Notes: generated from the letters alone by a model not told the origin. 64,000 bases of DNA from Massospora cicadina (GCA_022478985.1 JAKSZP010000108.1:1-64000); one strand, 5' to 3'. Shown: positions 1 through 11,921, counted from the stretch's first letter. Numbers and translations: made by a program.

Positions 1-1453
1 GTATCATGGCCTTATCTACTCATTTGGGGTTCATCCTAATAGACATTCCTACTTCAATAAGGGCTCTGAGGACATAATAAACAACATCCTCATAATCCCC
101 TTCAGATCAGTCGTCAGAGGAATTGTATACACTCATCAGATGGGTTCTAGGAGAGCAGTTGAAGGTAGGCACCTCAACTTCACCAACCTTATTGGTGAGA
201 CCCACACTGCTAGCAGGCTTTTCCCATTTTCAGGAGTTGCTCTTAGGATGATGAACTTCCATTTTTGGGTCGGAGGAGCAGGCGGTTTAGCTTTAACAAC
301 CTTTTCATGAGCTAGTTATTGTCTGATAAGAGTGGCACCTCAGGCAGGTTTAGAGTTAAGAACAGCTGAATAGAGATGCCAGGGAGGTAAGGGACGACGT
401 CACAGTAGAGTGAGACTTTGAGACTGCTATGAGAGGCCTCTCAGTGGAGAGCTTGGGGCGAAGCAGAGGCTCAAAATATCGCAGAATGTGAAACTTTGAA
501 GCCAGGTGGTAGCAGGGAGAGCCGCCCTGTCAACGGTGGTGCAATCTGACTAACTGGCTAAGAAATCCCAGGATCACAGGGCGGGGGGAATCTCATGCTT
601 AAACCGCACCGCAGGCACTGGCCTTGGAATAGTAACCCTCACAGGAGGGGCCATAGGTATCATCATGGACTCCTTTGGATGAGCTATGGTTGAGAAATGC
701 TCAATTTATAGGACTTGAGTGTTTAACACAACTCCCAGCATCAGCGTTATAGATATCTGCAACCTCTAGCAGAGCCTCCTTAATATCACAGATGTTCTGG
801 AGGTGGCGTTTAACCGAGATATGATACCATTTAAGGAAGTGTGAAGCTGATCCAGTAATAATGGCAGCAAGGGCATCATCAAGAGGTAACATTTTTGCAA
901 GTACCAAGTGCTAGGCTTCAACATAAAATTGATCAACAAAAGTGACAAGTGATTCACCCTTTTTCATGCTGAGGCACATAAAGGCTTGCCTCTTCCTCTT
1001 TAGGGTCTGCGTTGAGCCAAAATCCTTAATGAGCGCTTCCTTTGCTTCCACCCAGATATGGTGGGTATCCATTTTATGAGCCACTACCTCTTGGGCTAGC
1101 CAACTTAGGAAAGGTAGAATGTACTTGATTTTTTGGTGCTCCGTCGCCCCTTCCAGGAAGATCCATATACATATAGAAATGACACAATACTACCTTAACC
1201 AGGGATAAGCTTGTCTTTGGACATGGGTTTGAATAGGGCGAGGGTACTTCTGGTGGGTTAGAAACAGCGGGAGCAGCTTCCTGAGAAGCTAGAGGGGGAC
1301 GCTGTTCAAAATTTTATATGGTGTGACTTAAAATTAGTGAGCTGCTGTTACATAGTAGCTAACCGTGGTTCATTTTCCACAAGGAGGTTAGAAAAATTTT
1401 CTCCCTTGAACATTCTCCTAATTCATTTGAGGTAGGCTGTGGTGTACAGGTTT
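1..1453 (-). pseudogene. gag remnant of Ty3/gypsy element 0
   Basis: The minus strand codes a broken retrotransposon Gag running off the left edge of the window. The recognisable core lies between about 1075 and 701. It reads WVEAKEALIKDFGSTQTLK, then GESLVTFVDQFYVEA, a stop near 917, then LVLAKMLPLDDALAAIITGSA and IKEALLEVA. The same pattern (a FGS.QTL block, then GE...F, then LDD..AAII, then IKEAL.E) occurs in the Gag of element 2b near 37880-38170, so the two belong to related lineages. The remaining sequence down to position 1 should be the C-terminal Gag and leader of Pol, but I see no zinc knuckle or protease before the edge. No frame is intact. Family assignment is from Gag pattern and the adjoining primer site. 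Confidence 0.62.
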
Positions 1454-1472
1454 CCCCATGCAGTGAGCACCA
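1454..1472 (-). other. Primer-binding site of element 0
   Basis: On the minus strand this reads tggtgctcactgcatgggg. It matches the tggtgctcactacaggggg-type sites that follow the 5' LTRs of elements 2a, 2b, C and C'. It lies just inside the LTR fragment and just before the gag relic, as expected for a tRNA primer site. I could not name the tRNA. Confidence 0.6.
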
Positions 1473-1589
1473 ATTGTTTAAATCTGGTCTCATGGTTGTG
1501 CTCGCAGGTGCCTTTTGGCCCTAGAGTTTAAACAATATAGCACATGCCGGAGTATAGAGACTCTCAACTGCTATTTTTATTATATCAGG
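1473..1589 (-). repeat. 5' LTR of element 0, R-U5 side, split by element 2a
   Basis: This is the end of a minus-strand LTR adjoining the primer site. On the minus strand a poly(A) signal (aataaaaatag, plus positions 1571-1581) precedes the LTR end. The LTR is interrupted at 1589 by element 2a, whose 6-bp duplication atcagg occupies 1584-1589 and recurs at 20708-20713. The other half of this LTR must therefore start at 20714. Confidence 0.55.
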
Positions 1590-2064
1590 TGTCATATTCA
1601 AGGTGATGAGAAAGCCAAATTATTGCTCCCTAATCAAGCATTGACAGATTGACTCTCAAACCAGCGCTATTGAACCTTATCCTGAAGGCACCAAAACTAG
1701 ATTTGATTAGGAAGCATCACGCTTACAAGAATTGATAAAATCACCTTCAGGAATCCTGTTCCTGCTTCCAGAATCATTAGAGGCGCCGCCCCCCACCATA
1801 GCGGGTCTGAGAACGATGTAGTACAATGGGGGCGCCATCCAGGCGATTGATACAGAAGGCAGTAAAAAAGATCCTATTCCTGTGGGGCCATGAAGGTCCC
1901 TGAGGCACCATGTCCATAAAAGTCATATAAATATTGATGCTTTCTAACATAATAAAGTATTCTATTTTCTCTCCATCTTTGTTTTTTGACCTCTCCACCA
2001 TTTTATAGCTTCAAGACAACTTTCAGACTTCAGCTAAAGTCAATAGAGCTTTTATTCTTAGAGA
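1590..2064 (+). repeat. 5' LTR of element 2a
   Basis: It starts tgtcatattcaaggtgatga and aligns along its length with 20237-20707. Shared blocks include the cctgaaggcaccaaaactaga region, the gaggcgccgcc block, cacgatgtccataca-type text with a TATA-like ataaatatt, and the cttctaacataataaag block that holds the poly(A) signal. The exact 3' end is uncertain by a few bases. Confidence 0.85.
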
Positions 2065-2066
2065 AG

Positions 2067-2085
2067 TGTTGAGCACTACAGGGAG
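2067..2085 (+). other. Primer-binding site of element 2a
   Basis: Reads tgttgagcactacagggag directly after the 5' LTR. It corresponds to tggtgctcactacaggggg after the LTR of 2b (36394), with two changes at the start. Confidence 0.6.
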
Positions 2086-2434
2086 CTCCAAGCTGTCCTA
2101 AATGAAAATGTCTATCACAAATAATGGAGAATACTAACAGTCACGAAGATCAATCTGTTGATCATTTAAGAAGCGTTGCTAAATGGACGTCACCTCGCAG
2201 ACATTATTTTTCACAATTAAGGTAAACCTTAACATAACTCAAATGGCATGTATGAAGTGTTGCCCACGCAGCCTGAAAGGTTAGAATCCCGGGCTGCATT
2301 CCACTTCTCCCTGCCATAAGATGACGTAAATTAATATCAACTTCAGTTTGAGAACCTTAAAGACATTGTTTAACAGTTAATAAATGACATCCACTCCATA
2401 GGTGCCCGCTCCAGCTGCTCCCGCGCCTCTTATG
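2086..2434 (+). other. 5' leader and gag start of element 2a
   Basis: No usable reading frame is present. The stretch aligns with the leader of 2b (36413-36725) through shared blocks such as tcctaagt/aaaaaca, gcctgaaaggttagaat and tgacatccactcc. The 2a sequence breaks off at tgccct (2435-2440), the duplication made by the E1 insertion, and resumes after 13863. Confidence 0.65.
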
Positions 2435-2440
2435 TGCCCT

Positions 2441-3027
2441 TTCAAGAGAGTGTCTATAACTCTCCAGTTTCCAGCAAGGTGGGGCGCGGTACACAGCAAC
2501 AAAGACAGGAACTCCTCGTCAGGATAATGGTAAAAAGGGTACCGCAAAGGGAGCCAGAGCCAAAGTAACCCAGTGCAAGGGTGAATAACGCGTTGTAGAG
2601 TAGTTAAAACAAATAAACAGGAACACTTGGGTGGGACTTATGGGGGAGCCTATAACCAAGAGGAAAAACTGTTGGAGGGCTTGGGTGCCTCAGTTTGGAG
2701 GAAAATAAGGGGTTAAAATTGCAATTGATCTTGTAGATACTTTTAGTGAAAATATGACAGCCAACGTTGTTAAAGACCTCCTCAAGGAGGTCTGACACAA
2801 GTTCAAACTAGCAACCATAGATTTTATAAAACGCAAAAGGATTGGGAAATTTTCATTGGGAAGATGACCAATGAAGAATCTTGGTCTCAAAGAATCATAC
2901 TAAACAATTATAGGGAATCATCAATCAGAGGAAGTGGTGCTTAGCTCAGGTTTACAAATTGTGCATGCTTCCATTGGGCAGGGTATTATAGCCTAGAGAT
3001 CATCCAAACTTGAGTTATCAATTGGAG
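2441..3027 (-). repeat. E1 3' LTR, distal part, up to the LINE insertion
   Basis: Aligns with 12967 to about 13555 of the other E1 LTR. Shared text includes gagagtgtctataactctcc, ggtgcctcagtttggagga, gatcttgtagatact and cttccattgggcagggtatta. The first base pair is altered (ttcaagag instead of tgtcaagag). The LTR continues at 8439 after the LINE. Confidence 0.88.
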
Positions 3028-3125
3028 CAATATTGACCCCAAAAAAAGCTTTTCTTTCCCGTTAGTATCACTTTTAGTAACACAATTCTATGCAATTTCT
3101 CCGAGATTGACAATCAACCAGGAAT

Positions 3126-4209
3126 ATGAGCAAATTTATCCGCAACAACACCAGCTGGGCAAAAGTGGCAAGCACAAAAGGCCTGAAGCCCTCCCAACCC
3201 GCTGGGGGAAAAACGCCCCAGTAGAATGTTAACACACCCTCCCACCAAAAAGGGTGAGTACAGTTCTGCACCTAGAGTTTTGCAATTTCTGCAAAAAATG
3301 GGCGCATACACCAAAATAGAACACTCCCAACCCCTGTCCTACCTTGAGCACATCCTTAGAATTATGGTCAGTGATACTTCCCTCAAATCATGGGAAAAAA
3401 TGGGGGAGGCCTTCTCTGCAACTTTCCTGAACACCGTCTCAGTAAATTTAAAAACTTTACATAGAGGATGGGTGGATGTCAGGTTCATGTCCACAGAAGA
3501 AGCAGCGGAAGCAGCGAAAATCATATTCTCCATAGAGTTTAACAATGAAGACCGCACCATCCGCATGGTGCACACACGATGGAATGAGGCAAACAACCTA
3601 TTCTTTGTATTTGACTGACTCCTGAGCACCGTGCACCATGATATCCTTTTGGATGAGCTCCGTGGGGGCCTTGAAGGTTATGGCATAATCAAACAGTTTG
3701 AATTTAAGAAATTTCCCCTCCTGCCCCACCTGTGTACAGGGAAGGCAATAGCCATTATAGAACCCGATCAGGACGTGGTAGAGGATATCACCCTCATTCC
3801 CCACATGGTGACCATCAACCTCCAATGGCAGCGTATATCGCCCCTTCCGCATCACACCAGAGCATGCCCACCTATCTGCGAATTCTGCTCAGCCATAGGC
3901 CACAAAGACCACATGTGCCCCATCAAGTGCGGGATTGAAGCACCGGATTTTTGTGAGGACAATATGGATGAAATAACCCGAACTTTTAGCAAAATTAAGG
4001 ACTCCACTTTCGCCTTCTATTGGGGTGAATGAGTTGATGTTGCTTTGGTTGAGCCCATTTTGCGCAAGGATCGCCATCACGCACAGACTGCCTGCAAGCA
4101 GGCCGCGAGTTCCGCTGAGACCCAAACCCACACCACAATTTCTCTGGAACAGATTCAGGTGGATGTCATAGCAGCCCAGCGGAATAACCAATCAGATCCC
4201 CACATATAA
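3126..4209 (+). pseudogene. LINE ORF1 (nucleic-acid-binding, CCHC zinc knuckle)
   Basis: The frame probably begins at the ATG at 3126 (MSKFIRNNTSWAKV), shifts frame before 3226, and is then open until a TGA at 3616. It continues in the same frame from 3631 to another TGA near 4030 and to TAA at 4207. The middle part (about 3450-3600) has the character of an RNA-recognition fold, with VDVRFMSTEEAAEAAKI followed by RTIRMVH. Near 3880-3925 there is CEFCSAIGHKDHMC, a C-X2-C-X4-H-X4-C knuckle. ORF1 proteins of L1/Tx1-type LINEs bind their own RNA. The product would be inactive as it stands because of the stops and the frameshift. Confidence 0.7.
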
Positions 4210-4596
4210 CCCAAAATAACCAAAATGATGAATTTTTGGACACAACTAATCAAACACCTCCAACCAAGTGGGAGCTGATCCACCTTGCACCACTATGGAT
4301 CCTCCCAGCCAATCACTTGTGATAAGTGATGATATGGAAGACCATTTCAGCCAACCACAATGTGACAACACTTATACACAAAATCCAATCACCCCGAATT
4401 CCTAGTTTCTACCCATCAAACCCACAGGCAAGCGGCGAAAAAAATTTTGCTGAAGGGGCAAAAGCCAACCCACGCCAGACCCAAACTCCACGGAGTAATC
4501 CGAGCCAGAAGAAACCAAACAAAACCAGTACTAAGACCGCTGACCAACACACTGGAACCAATCTGGCTAATTGACCCCATACTCGCAGTATGACCC

Positions 4597-7500
4597 ATGA
4601 TAAGGAACTGGGCGACCTCAGTGGGTCGCCCCAGCGTTCCTGATGTGCGGACTACCACAATCAACATAAGGACGCTCAACATTGCGGGAGCCAAGACCCC
4701 CACATCCCAGGCCAAAAAAATGGCTTTCCTGTGCAATATCCCCTTGGACATCTTGGCCATCCAAGAACCCCACTGTCCACCGGGGGAGGAGGAGTCATGG
4801 TCAACCATGCTCCTTCCAGCCAAATCCTTTTGGACATACCACTGTGGGGTGGTAATTTGAACAAATTGTGACCCTCCAGTAAATATCTAAAGCACATCCT
4901 TCCACCTGGAGGGACAGCTGATTCTAGTAGACCTTGAGTGGAATGGAGAAAATTTCGCCGTGGCATGTGTGTATGCCCCAAATGATCTGAACGACCGCCA
5001 AAAAATTTTCTCCAATATCCTCTCAATCCCTTTCCCCGAGTCAACGTTTTTCGCGGGAGATTTCAACTGCTGGGTTAACACCATTACCAACTGCTGGCCC
5101 AAGTCTAAGGCTATACCCCGCGACCATATGGAACTACGCATACTAAAGGCAATGCTGGGTCTATGCGACACCATTATTAAACAAGCCCCCACCCTGGCCA
5201 ACATGACGAGGCCCCACCACAACAATAACCAGCTGGTCTCAATAACCCATATTGACCTGATGCTCGCCCCTATAGACTTCCAGCACCAGGTATCAGATCT
5301 TACAACAATTGTCCCTTTCTCCGACCACCAGATGGTCTCAATAGCGTTATCATCCTCAGAAAAATACAAAAAGCCACCAATCTGGCACAGAGTTCACCCA
5401 AGCACCATCCATCTTCCAGAGCTTAAACTTTGGATTGAGACGGTGCTAACAACAAAGCAAGAAAGATGACCACCCAAATGGGAACCCTATCGCCAAGTGG
5501 AAAATTTTCAAGGCTCGCACAACCAAGAAAGCCTGCCACCTGAACTCCAGAAAAGCAGCCACAATTTATGTGAGAATCAAAAAGGCTATCAGACTGCTTC
5601 AACACTTAGAAAACAACACACCTCACAAGGGATACACCCCCCAATGGGGCCGCCTGTGGTTCCAGCTATCCACACAGGTAAAATCCCTCTTTAGAAAACA
5701 CAAGCATTACACCAAAGTATGCTACAAATCAAAATACATTTTATCTGGAGAAACTCACACGGCCAAAATTTTCCACCATTTTTAACCAATTTCAACTTTG
5801 GCGACTTGCACACAGGTCCGCCGAACAGATGACACATTGGCATCCACACCATCGGAAATATTGGCTGAATTACACCAATTTTACACCGACCTGTACATGG
5901 CAGATTTTGCATCACCTTTAGAAATTGAAATTTTTTTATCATCTGCTAATATTGAAACTATAGCTGGTCAACCAGACCTTGTAGCACCCATCACTAAAGA
6001 TGAACTATGGGAGGTGATAAGATCAACTCCACGCAACAAGTGCCCTTGGCCTGATGGCCTACCATATGAATTTTTCAAAATAATTTGAATTTATTGCATC
6101 AATACTACTGGCACTATGAATAATTGCCTGGAAGACACATCCCTACTACATGGCGGCCAAGACGCATATGTGGTCACACTCTACAAAAAAGGTGACCAGG
6201 CAGACCTAAACAACTGGCATCTAATTGCTCTCACCAATACTGACACCAAAATACTAACTAAAAACTTAGCCAAACGTCTAGGTTGCATTTCTCAGACAGC
6301 CCTCTCCCCCCATCAAATTGGCTTCATCCTAAATCGCTCAATTTGGGATAACATCCACACAATTACCAACATCTGCCAAGCTAACCCCACAGGAGCCCTT
6401 GCTTTTCTGGACCAAAAGGAAGCATATGACCGAGTGCACTGGGGTTACCTAGAACAGTGTCTAAAGGCTCACAACCTACCACCCCGTTTTATAAACTGGG
6501 CGCTCCTCCTAACGCGCTCAGCCAGGTTTGCAATCAGAGGCCCAGGTTTCCTAACCGACACCATCACCCCCAAAGGGGCCTTAAACAAGGTGACCCGCTT
6601 AGCCCCCTACTATACAATTTTACCCTTGACCCTCTCCTCCGCATTGCAAACTCAAAGCTCACTGGAATCAGGTTGGAGGGACAACTACCAACCAAAATGC
6701 TAGCCTTTGCTGACGACTGCGTTGTTGGAGTCTCAGGCAATAGGGATGCCAGGGCGATTGAGCGCATTATTCATCAGTTTGAGTCAGTGAGTAATGCCAT
6801 GCTGAACAAACAGAAAACAAAGGTAATTGTTATGGGAAAATTCAGTTCGAACTGGGCCCCACCCTCCCACCACCACACAAACCAACCAACCACACATCTA
6901 ACCACACAACAACAATATAAGCCAGTAAAACCACTGTGTTTACCCTTTGCACACCACCCCGCCACCAACCCAGTCCGTCATTTTGGGCATATGGCTCGAA
7001 GCTGGTGGATATGCACTTGATACCATTGAAACCAAAATTTTGGACAACATCACAAAAAGAATGACATTTATGCAAAGGAGTAAAGCTAGTTTAACCGGAA
7101 GAGTTGTGCTAGCCAACTCCCTGATCTTGTCTAAGTTATGATTTGCTGCCCACGTGGTTCCCTTCTCCAGCAACTTTACCAACGCATTCTACAAGCTCCT
7201 GTAAAACTGGCTATGGTCTGGTTACCGTGCACCTGTCAGGCTAGAGACCATGTATGGCCCACGGAAGAAAGGCGGGATGGGGCTGCTCAATTTCATGGAA
7301 AGAGCAACGCAAATCCTAGGCTCATGGGTAGCTCTCACAACATCACTAATCCACCATCCCCCACTGGGCTAAGGCAGCCCAAACCAACTTTGCAAAGGCA
7401 CTACATCTGAGGTCCTCCTCCAACCCTACAACTCTGATGAAATACTTTGCAACATATCCAACCGCCATTGGACCGCACAACACAAACCAATATTTCAAAC

Positions 7501-8201
7501 GCATCCTGTACAACCTAAGACAAGGGGATTGGAGCTTCTCCTATGCACAGAAATCCGAAGACTTTCACCCTCAAAATGGTTATGTGCAACTCCACAGGGG
7601 ACAAACAGTGTCTAACGCGCCTGCCCCACTACCACCCTTTCCTCTTTCCTGGATTGACTACTTAGACCACCAAGACGTCCCATATGACTTGCGCACCCAA
7701 AAGCAGGTGTGGGACCTCATCACCTGCCCCCTTTTATCCCCACAAGTGTGCTCCACAGTGTGGCGATACATGCGCCATAAATTTAAAACAACTTAACATA
7801 CTTTCTCAATGTTCAAGAAATGCGCCATCTGCGGCGGACCCAACACACTAGCACACCGCCTGGAAGAGTGCCCGCCATCCGCGCATATCTGGGCCAATGT
7901 GATGCACTTGTTTCAACAATCACCTTCAGCTGAATTCCGACTATCCCGCGATATCCTGGCACTCAACATGGCCTCGCCTATCCCCCAGAAACTAAGGGCT
8001 CTAATTGTGAGCATTGCAATATGGTCTATTCACACAATTACCCTTGGCGCTTTCAACGGGATCCTCCACAATTTCAACCAAGCCATCATCAGGTTCCACG
8101 GCCATTTGGCCAACTACTTCCAAGCCTGGCTGTTCCTCTCTCCAACACAAATGGAAGAAACGGATGGGCGACTGGATTTTAATCTGGTTCCTTCGTTATG
8201 A
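4597..8201 (+). pseudogene. LINE ORF2: endonuclease and reverse transcriptase
   Basis: Endonuclease blocks appear in order: INIRTLNIAGAK at about 4660, LDILAIQEPH at 4745-4774 (catalytic Glu), VACVYAPND near 4970, FFAGDFNC near 5050 (Asp and Asn), HIDLMLAP near 5250 and PFSDHQMV near 5315 (Asp-His). RT blocks follow: LYKKGDQADLNNWHLIAL near 6180, HQIGFILNRSIWDN, ALAFLDQKEAYDRVHW near 6395 (first catalytic Asp), QGDPLSPLLYNF near 6590, and the catalytic FADD at about 6705-6716. A C-terminal cysteine-histidine block CAICGGPNTLAHRLEEC lies near 7818-7870. The alternative end in another frame is at 8244. Several stops and frameshifts (for example 4858, 5467, 5785-5800, 6086, 6590) break the frame, but the catalytic motifs survive. 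Gene order and motifs fit the L1 clade, Tx1 group. Confidence 0.82.
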
Positions 8202-8438
8202 CATTGAAAACCTCACAGTCTCCATAGGCGGTACACCCTACTAGCCCCTGAGCTGCCATGCCACTCGTGGTCTAGTCATCCACCACCCGTGGCTCCTGGC
8301 CACACCCAAGTGTGCCAAATCATATCTTTTGAGTTCCTGTGTTTTGCGCTCTCTTCCCTTTTCTGTTTTCCGTTTTCCTTTTCCCTACATATCAGATGTG
8401 TCTGTCCCCTGGTTGGCCATCCTTAAATAAATAATAAA
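8202..8438 (+). other. LINE 3' untranslated region and A-rich tail
   Basis: No frame is present. The region is pyrimidine-rich (8340-8400) and ends in cttaaataaataataaa, which contains two overlapping poly(A)-signal-like words and then stops at the E1 LTR. This is typical of a LINE 3' end. Confidence 0.6.
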
Positions 8439-8738
8439 GGTTAACCCGAGCTGTAAATTTCAAAAATTGAAAGGGTTTTTAAACACCATTTTCCTAACAC
8501 CCAAACCAAAACGTCATCATTTAGAAGGTAACTCATCCATTTTTACGCCACTGAACTAACACATAGCTGGGCAACTTGAACTTCCTTTGAACTACCCTGA
8601 GCATATCTGTCCTGCACCCAGCGTTGCTCCAAAGTCTGCCTTAAGTCAGGAAGGTCCTAAAACTGGACATTTTTAAGTCTAAACGCCCAGCCTTTTCATG
8701 GCAATTGGTCCCCTCAATAAAGTCATTTAAACATGACA
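8439..8738 (-). repeat. E1 3' LTR, proximal part, beyond the LINE
   Basis: Aligns with about 13556-13863 of the other E1 LTR. Shared blocks are ttttcctaacac/aat, gtcatcatttagaaggtaa, cacccagcgttg and gcccagccttttcatggca. It ends in aaacatgaca, the LTR terminus. With 2441-3027 it makes an LTR of about 887 bp, against 897 bp for the intact copy. Confidence 0.88.
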
Positions 8739-8740
8739 TT

Positions 8741-8757
8741 ACCCTCTCCTCTTTTTG
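8741..8757 (-). other. Polypurine tract of E1
   Basis: On the minus strand this reads aaaaagaggagagggta and lies two bases inside the 3' LTR. This is the expected priming site for plus-strand DNA synthesis in an LTR element and independently fixes the element's orientation. Confidence 0.72.
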
Positions 8758-9045
8758 GGCTCCACCTCCCATCCAAGGGGCATTTACCAAGGAAAATCTT
8801 TTGTGGGAAGGGGCCAACTTCATGGCAGCAATGGCTTGCTTGGACTTAGATCATGTGGCCTCCAGGAAACGCTCGTGGAATGCTTCAATCAGATCTTGAG
8901 CATGAGCGCAGTCACACTCTGGGGCTCAATTGTTCTCTGAGGCGTTAAATTTAAAGGGTACAAAATACTTGAGTCTTCTTCTTACCCAATTGGAGGCTAA
9001 ATCTCCTCACCTTCCAACTCCATAGCCCCATCCACAAGATAAGCC
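8758..9045 (-). other. E1 region between integrase and polypurine tract
   Basis: Only short out-of-frame pieces are seen on either strand. It probably represents the decayed C-terminal end of Pol and the untranslated spacer before the 3' LTR. No chromodomain or envelope-like frame was recognised. Confidence 0.35.
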
Positions 9046-10330
9046 TTAGGAGTCTCTGGTGGAGGCCCTCAAACAACGTAAGCTTGCTTTCATGGAAGAC
9101 TGAAAAGATTCAAAATTAGCGGGAGATATCCAACTGGTATGAGGTGTGTCACCTTTCTGAAAATGCGGTAAGGCACAATCCTCTTTGGCCCCAGTTCTTT
9201 TGTATTTGATTGATTGGGATGTTTTTTGTATCCAACATCGCGAGATCTTCTTCCTTGTATGCTGGTCCAACTCATCTTATACCATCAGGTTCCCTTTGTA
9301 AGCCTGAATGGCCACATCTAAATTCGTGCTCACTCCCTGGTGTGATTTCTTGATCATTTTAGCAAAGTCCACCACCGCTTCCACCTGGGACCCAAAACTG
9401 GGCTCCATGTTGGAGGCGGAATTGAAGCCATAATTTCCAAAGAAGGGGGAATAACCAATTAATGCATGTTGGGCGTTGTTATAACTGAATTGGGCCGTGT
9501 AGAGATGAGAAACCAAATCTGAATGTTCTGCGACGGTGTAACACTTCATAAAATAATATAGGAACTGGTTCACTCGTTTAGTCTACCCATCTGATTAGGA
9601 GTGATAGGCAGTTGAATGGCAGGTGCGAATCTGAAGAGTCTTACACAACATCTCCCAAAAGATAGAGGTAAACTGGGGTCCCCGATTATTAATTATTTCT
9701 TGGGGGAACCCATGAAGAGAAAACACATGAGTGACGAAGAGCCTAGCCAATTCAGCCACAGTTATTGTGGTTCTTCAAGGAAACAAAGTGGGCGAACTTC
9801 TTAAAACTGTCCACCACTACCATGATGGCATTGTAACCATCAGATACAGAAAATTACAATAAAATCCACTGATAAAGAAGTCCAAAGCCTTTCAGCCTTT
9901 TTAACTGGTAATAACAACCCTGATAGTCATAGCGATTAGGTATCATTTGGTTGAAGACCAGGCACTCTTTACAATACCTTCCCAAATGCGTGGCTAACCC
10001 CTTCCAATTGTAAGTGTGGCGAATTAGCTCCAGTGTCTTAGCCTTCCCAGGATGACCAACAATGATTCCATCATGATGGTCCCTGATGATTTCCAGGCAA
10101 AGTGGTCCGGCAGGAACCCATAAGCATTCCTGAAACCACACCATCTCTTCCTTCGCGTGGTAACCCCTGGTAATGTCCTCCTGATATAATGCGCTCTTGG
10201 CAAGGACCATAGTATATTCAGCTGAAAAAGGCTGTGAAAGAACTACCTTTCTGAACATACCGTATTTCTCCACATTTTCCAGAGGAGCAGGCGCTGGCCC
10301 ATGGGCCAAGGGAGAGGGAAATTGATACAC
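9046..10330 (-). pseudogene. E1 integrase
   Basis: Read from high to low coordinates, the minus strand gives an N-terminal HHCC zinc-binding region with the pair of histidines in IRDHHDGIIVGHPG, then YCKECLVFNQ (10150-9940). Further on, FSYNNAQHALIGYSPFFGNYG (about 9490-9420) is the usual segment after the catalytic core in Ty3 integrases. The C-terminal part continues to about 9046 without an obvious chromodomain. The core with the first two catalytic acidic residues (about 9900-9580) is broken by frameshifts and stops. It follows RNase H and precedes the polypurine tract. Confidence 0.72.
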
Positions 10331-10480
10331 AATATTACCCCAGCAGAATTAGAAATGATTATTATGCACCTCTACCTCCTTAGGATTGGGAGCTAGTGCA
10401 TGGTTGTGGCACAAAGAATCCACCAAACCATTCTCCTTGCCCTTAGTAAACTCATAGAAAACAAAAATTGGGCTAGGGTC

Positions 10481-10840
10481 TCATACCAGCGGGTTTGCCA
10501 TGGGGTCAAGACATGAGGTGCACGGTAGTACAGTAAGGCACAGTGATATGTACTTATTCAGAAGGGTTGAAATGAGCCCTACAAATGATGACGACAATAA
10601 TTTAGAGCCTCCACCACTGCTAATAACTCTTTGTTGTATTTCATAGTTTAACTCAGGATGAGACATTTTCCTGGAAAAATGTCCAACTGGATGCTCTATT
10701 CCATCTCCTCCTACTTGTAATAAGGCTGCTGCTATGGCAAGGTTGGAGGCATCAGTAGCCACAATGAACTCTTTTTCTGGATCTACATGGTGAAGAATGG
10801 ACATGAGACATGGCGCACTTTACAGCTTGGGCTTCATCCT
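10481..10840 (-). pseudogene. E1 RNase H domain
   Basis: The minus strand reads VDPEKEFIVATDASNLAIAA, then ALLQVGGDGIEHPVGHFSRK and MSHPELNYE. This is the first half of a Ty3-type RNase H: the catalytic Asp in ATDAS, and the HPVGHFSRK block followed by E.NYE. The frame is lost after about 10620. It lies between RT and integrase as expected. Confidence 0.75.
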
Positions 10841-10859
10841 GAAAAATGATAGACCACTG

Positions 10860-11908
10860 GAGCACTTCTGCCCCACTCGCCTTATATAGGGGCGTCACCA
10901 CCTAAGAAAGACTTGGTGTGAATTTCTTGAGGAACGTACATGTTCCCAAAGGAGTCCTCAATTAATTGACCAAAGTTGGGGTGGGCCACTCACAAATCGC
11001 CTTCCCCTTGTCTGGAGATATCATGTTGCCTTGGTTAAACACTTTGTTGTCCAGGAAGGTGACCTGGGACTTATACAACTCACATTTACTAATTCTTAAC
11101 TTAAGGTCAGCTGCCCTCAAACTCTCCACCAATTGCTAAAGATGTATTGAATGGGACTAATTTTCAGGAAAAACAACAGGTTATTATCCATATAAGCTAC
11201 CATGCATACCCCAGCAGGTTCCTTAAAGCTGCATCAATACGGCGTTGAAAGATAGCAGGGGAATTTTTAAGTCCAAAGGGCATAACTCAAAATTGGAAAA
11301 TTCCTTTTCTGGTATGAAATGCAATTAGCCACACCTGGCCCTTCTTGATCCAGATCTGATTGTTTGCTTTTAACAATACAATTTGGAGAAGACTCTAGCC
11401 TTCTCCACATAGTGTGCAATTTTTGTTTAAATGGGATGGGTGCAAGTCTGGTACTGTGACGCTGTTGAGATTCTCATATTCTACGCATGGGCGTAAGGTA
11501 CCATCAGCCTTCTCCACAAAGAGAAGTGTGGAGCATACTGGGGAGGTACGCTGAAAAATCGCGCTTTGGCTAGCTGCTCCTTAATACACACATCTAAAGC
11601 CACTTCCTCCAGCACAGTAAAAGGATAAACTGGGGAAGACATACGCACCAGATTAACAGTGAGCTTGAACTTGCAATCAAACTCTGAGTGGGCTGGTGGT
11701 ACATTGGCTGAAGCCGCATCAAACGAAAATTCCAACTTTCCAAACAGGGAGGTAAGGTTACATCTAGAGAGGGCTTCAGCAATTTAGCAAGACTGAGAGT
11801 GTGGATATTGGGACAGTGGGGCAAATCGTATTGAGAGTTTGCTTCAGCCAAGGGGACAACTAATTGATGACCATCATTCAAAGTTAAGGACAAGGTATTG
11901 TCTTTCAA
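10860..11908 (-). pseudogene. E1 reverse transcriptase
   Basis: The segment begins with the protease-RT linker PPAHSEFDCKFKLTV (about 11695-11655), corresponding to the LPPHR..D..I linker of Ty3 elements. Fragmented RT blocks follow: FSKL near 11385, and VMPFGLKNSPAIFQRRID near 11290-11230, with an in-frame stop just before VMPFG. The catalytic box is YMDN near 11180-11200 (YMDD changed by one residue), so the enzyme would be inactive even without the frameshifts. Confidence 0.72.
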
Positions 11909-11921
11909 GTTGAATCTGACA

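Larger units (their letters stand above)
3028..8438 (+). mobile_element. L1/Tx1-type LINE inserted in the E1 LTR
   Basis: A non-LTR retrotransposon of 5.4 kb with two frames: ORF1 with a zinc knuckle, and ORF2 with apurinic-type endonuclease and reverse transcriptase. Its borders follow from the uninterrupted LTR copy at 12967-13863: the sequence of copy A stops matching at about 3027 and resumes at about 8439. The 3' end is an A-rich tail (aaataaataataaa) and the 5' end has about 100 bp before ORF1, so the copy seems nearly full length. I see no clear target duplication. It has fewer stops per kilobase than any LTR element here, so it is probably among the youngest insertions. Confidence 0.87.

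Noticed and set aside
4416..5369. Long minus-strand ORFs (up to 160 codons) over the LINE
   Set aside because: They oppose ORF2 endonuclease motifs on the plus strand. The C-rich coding strand of the LINE leaves few antisense stops.
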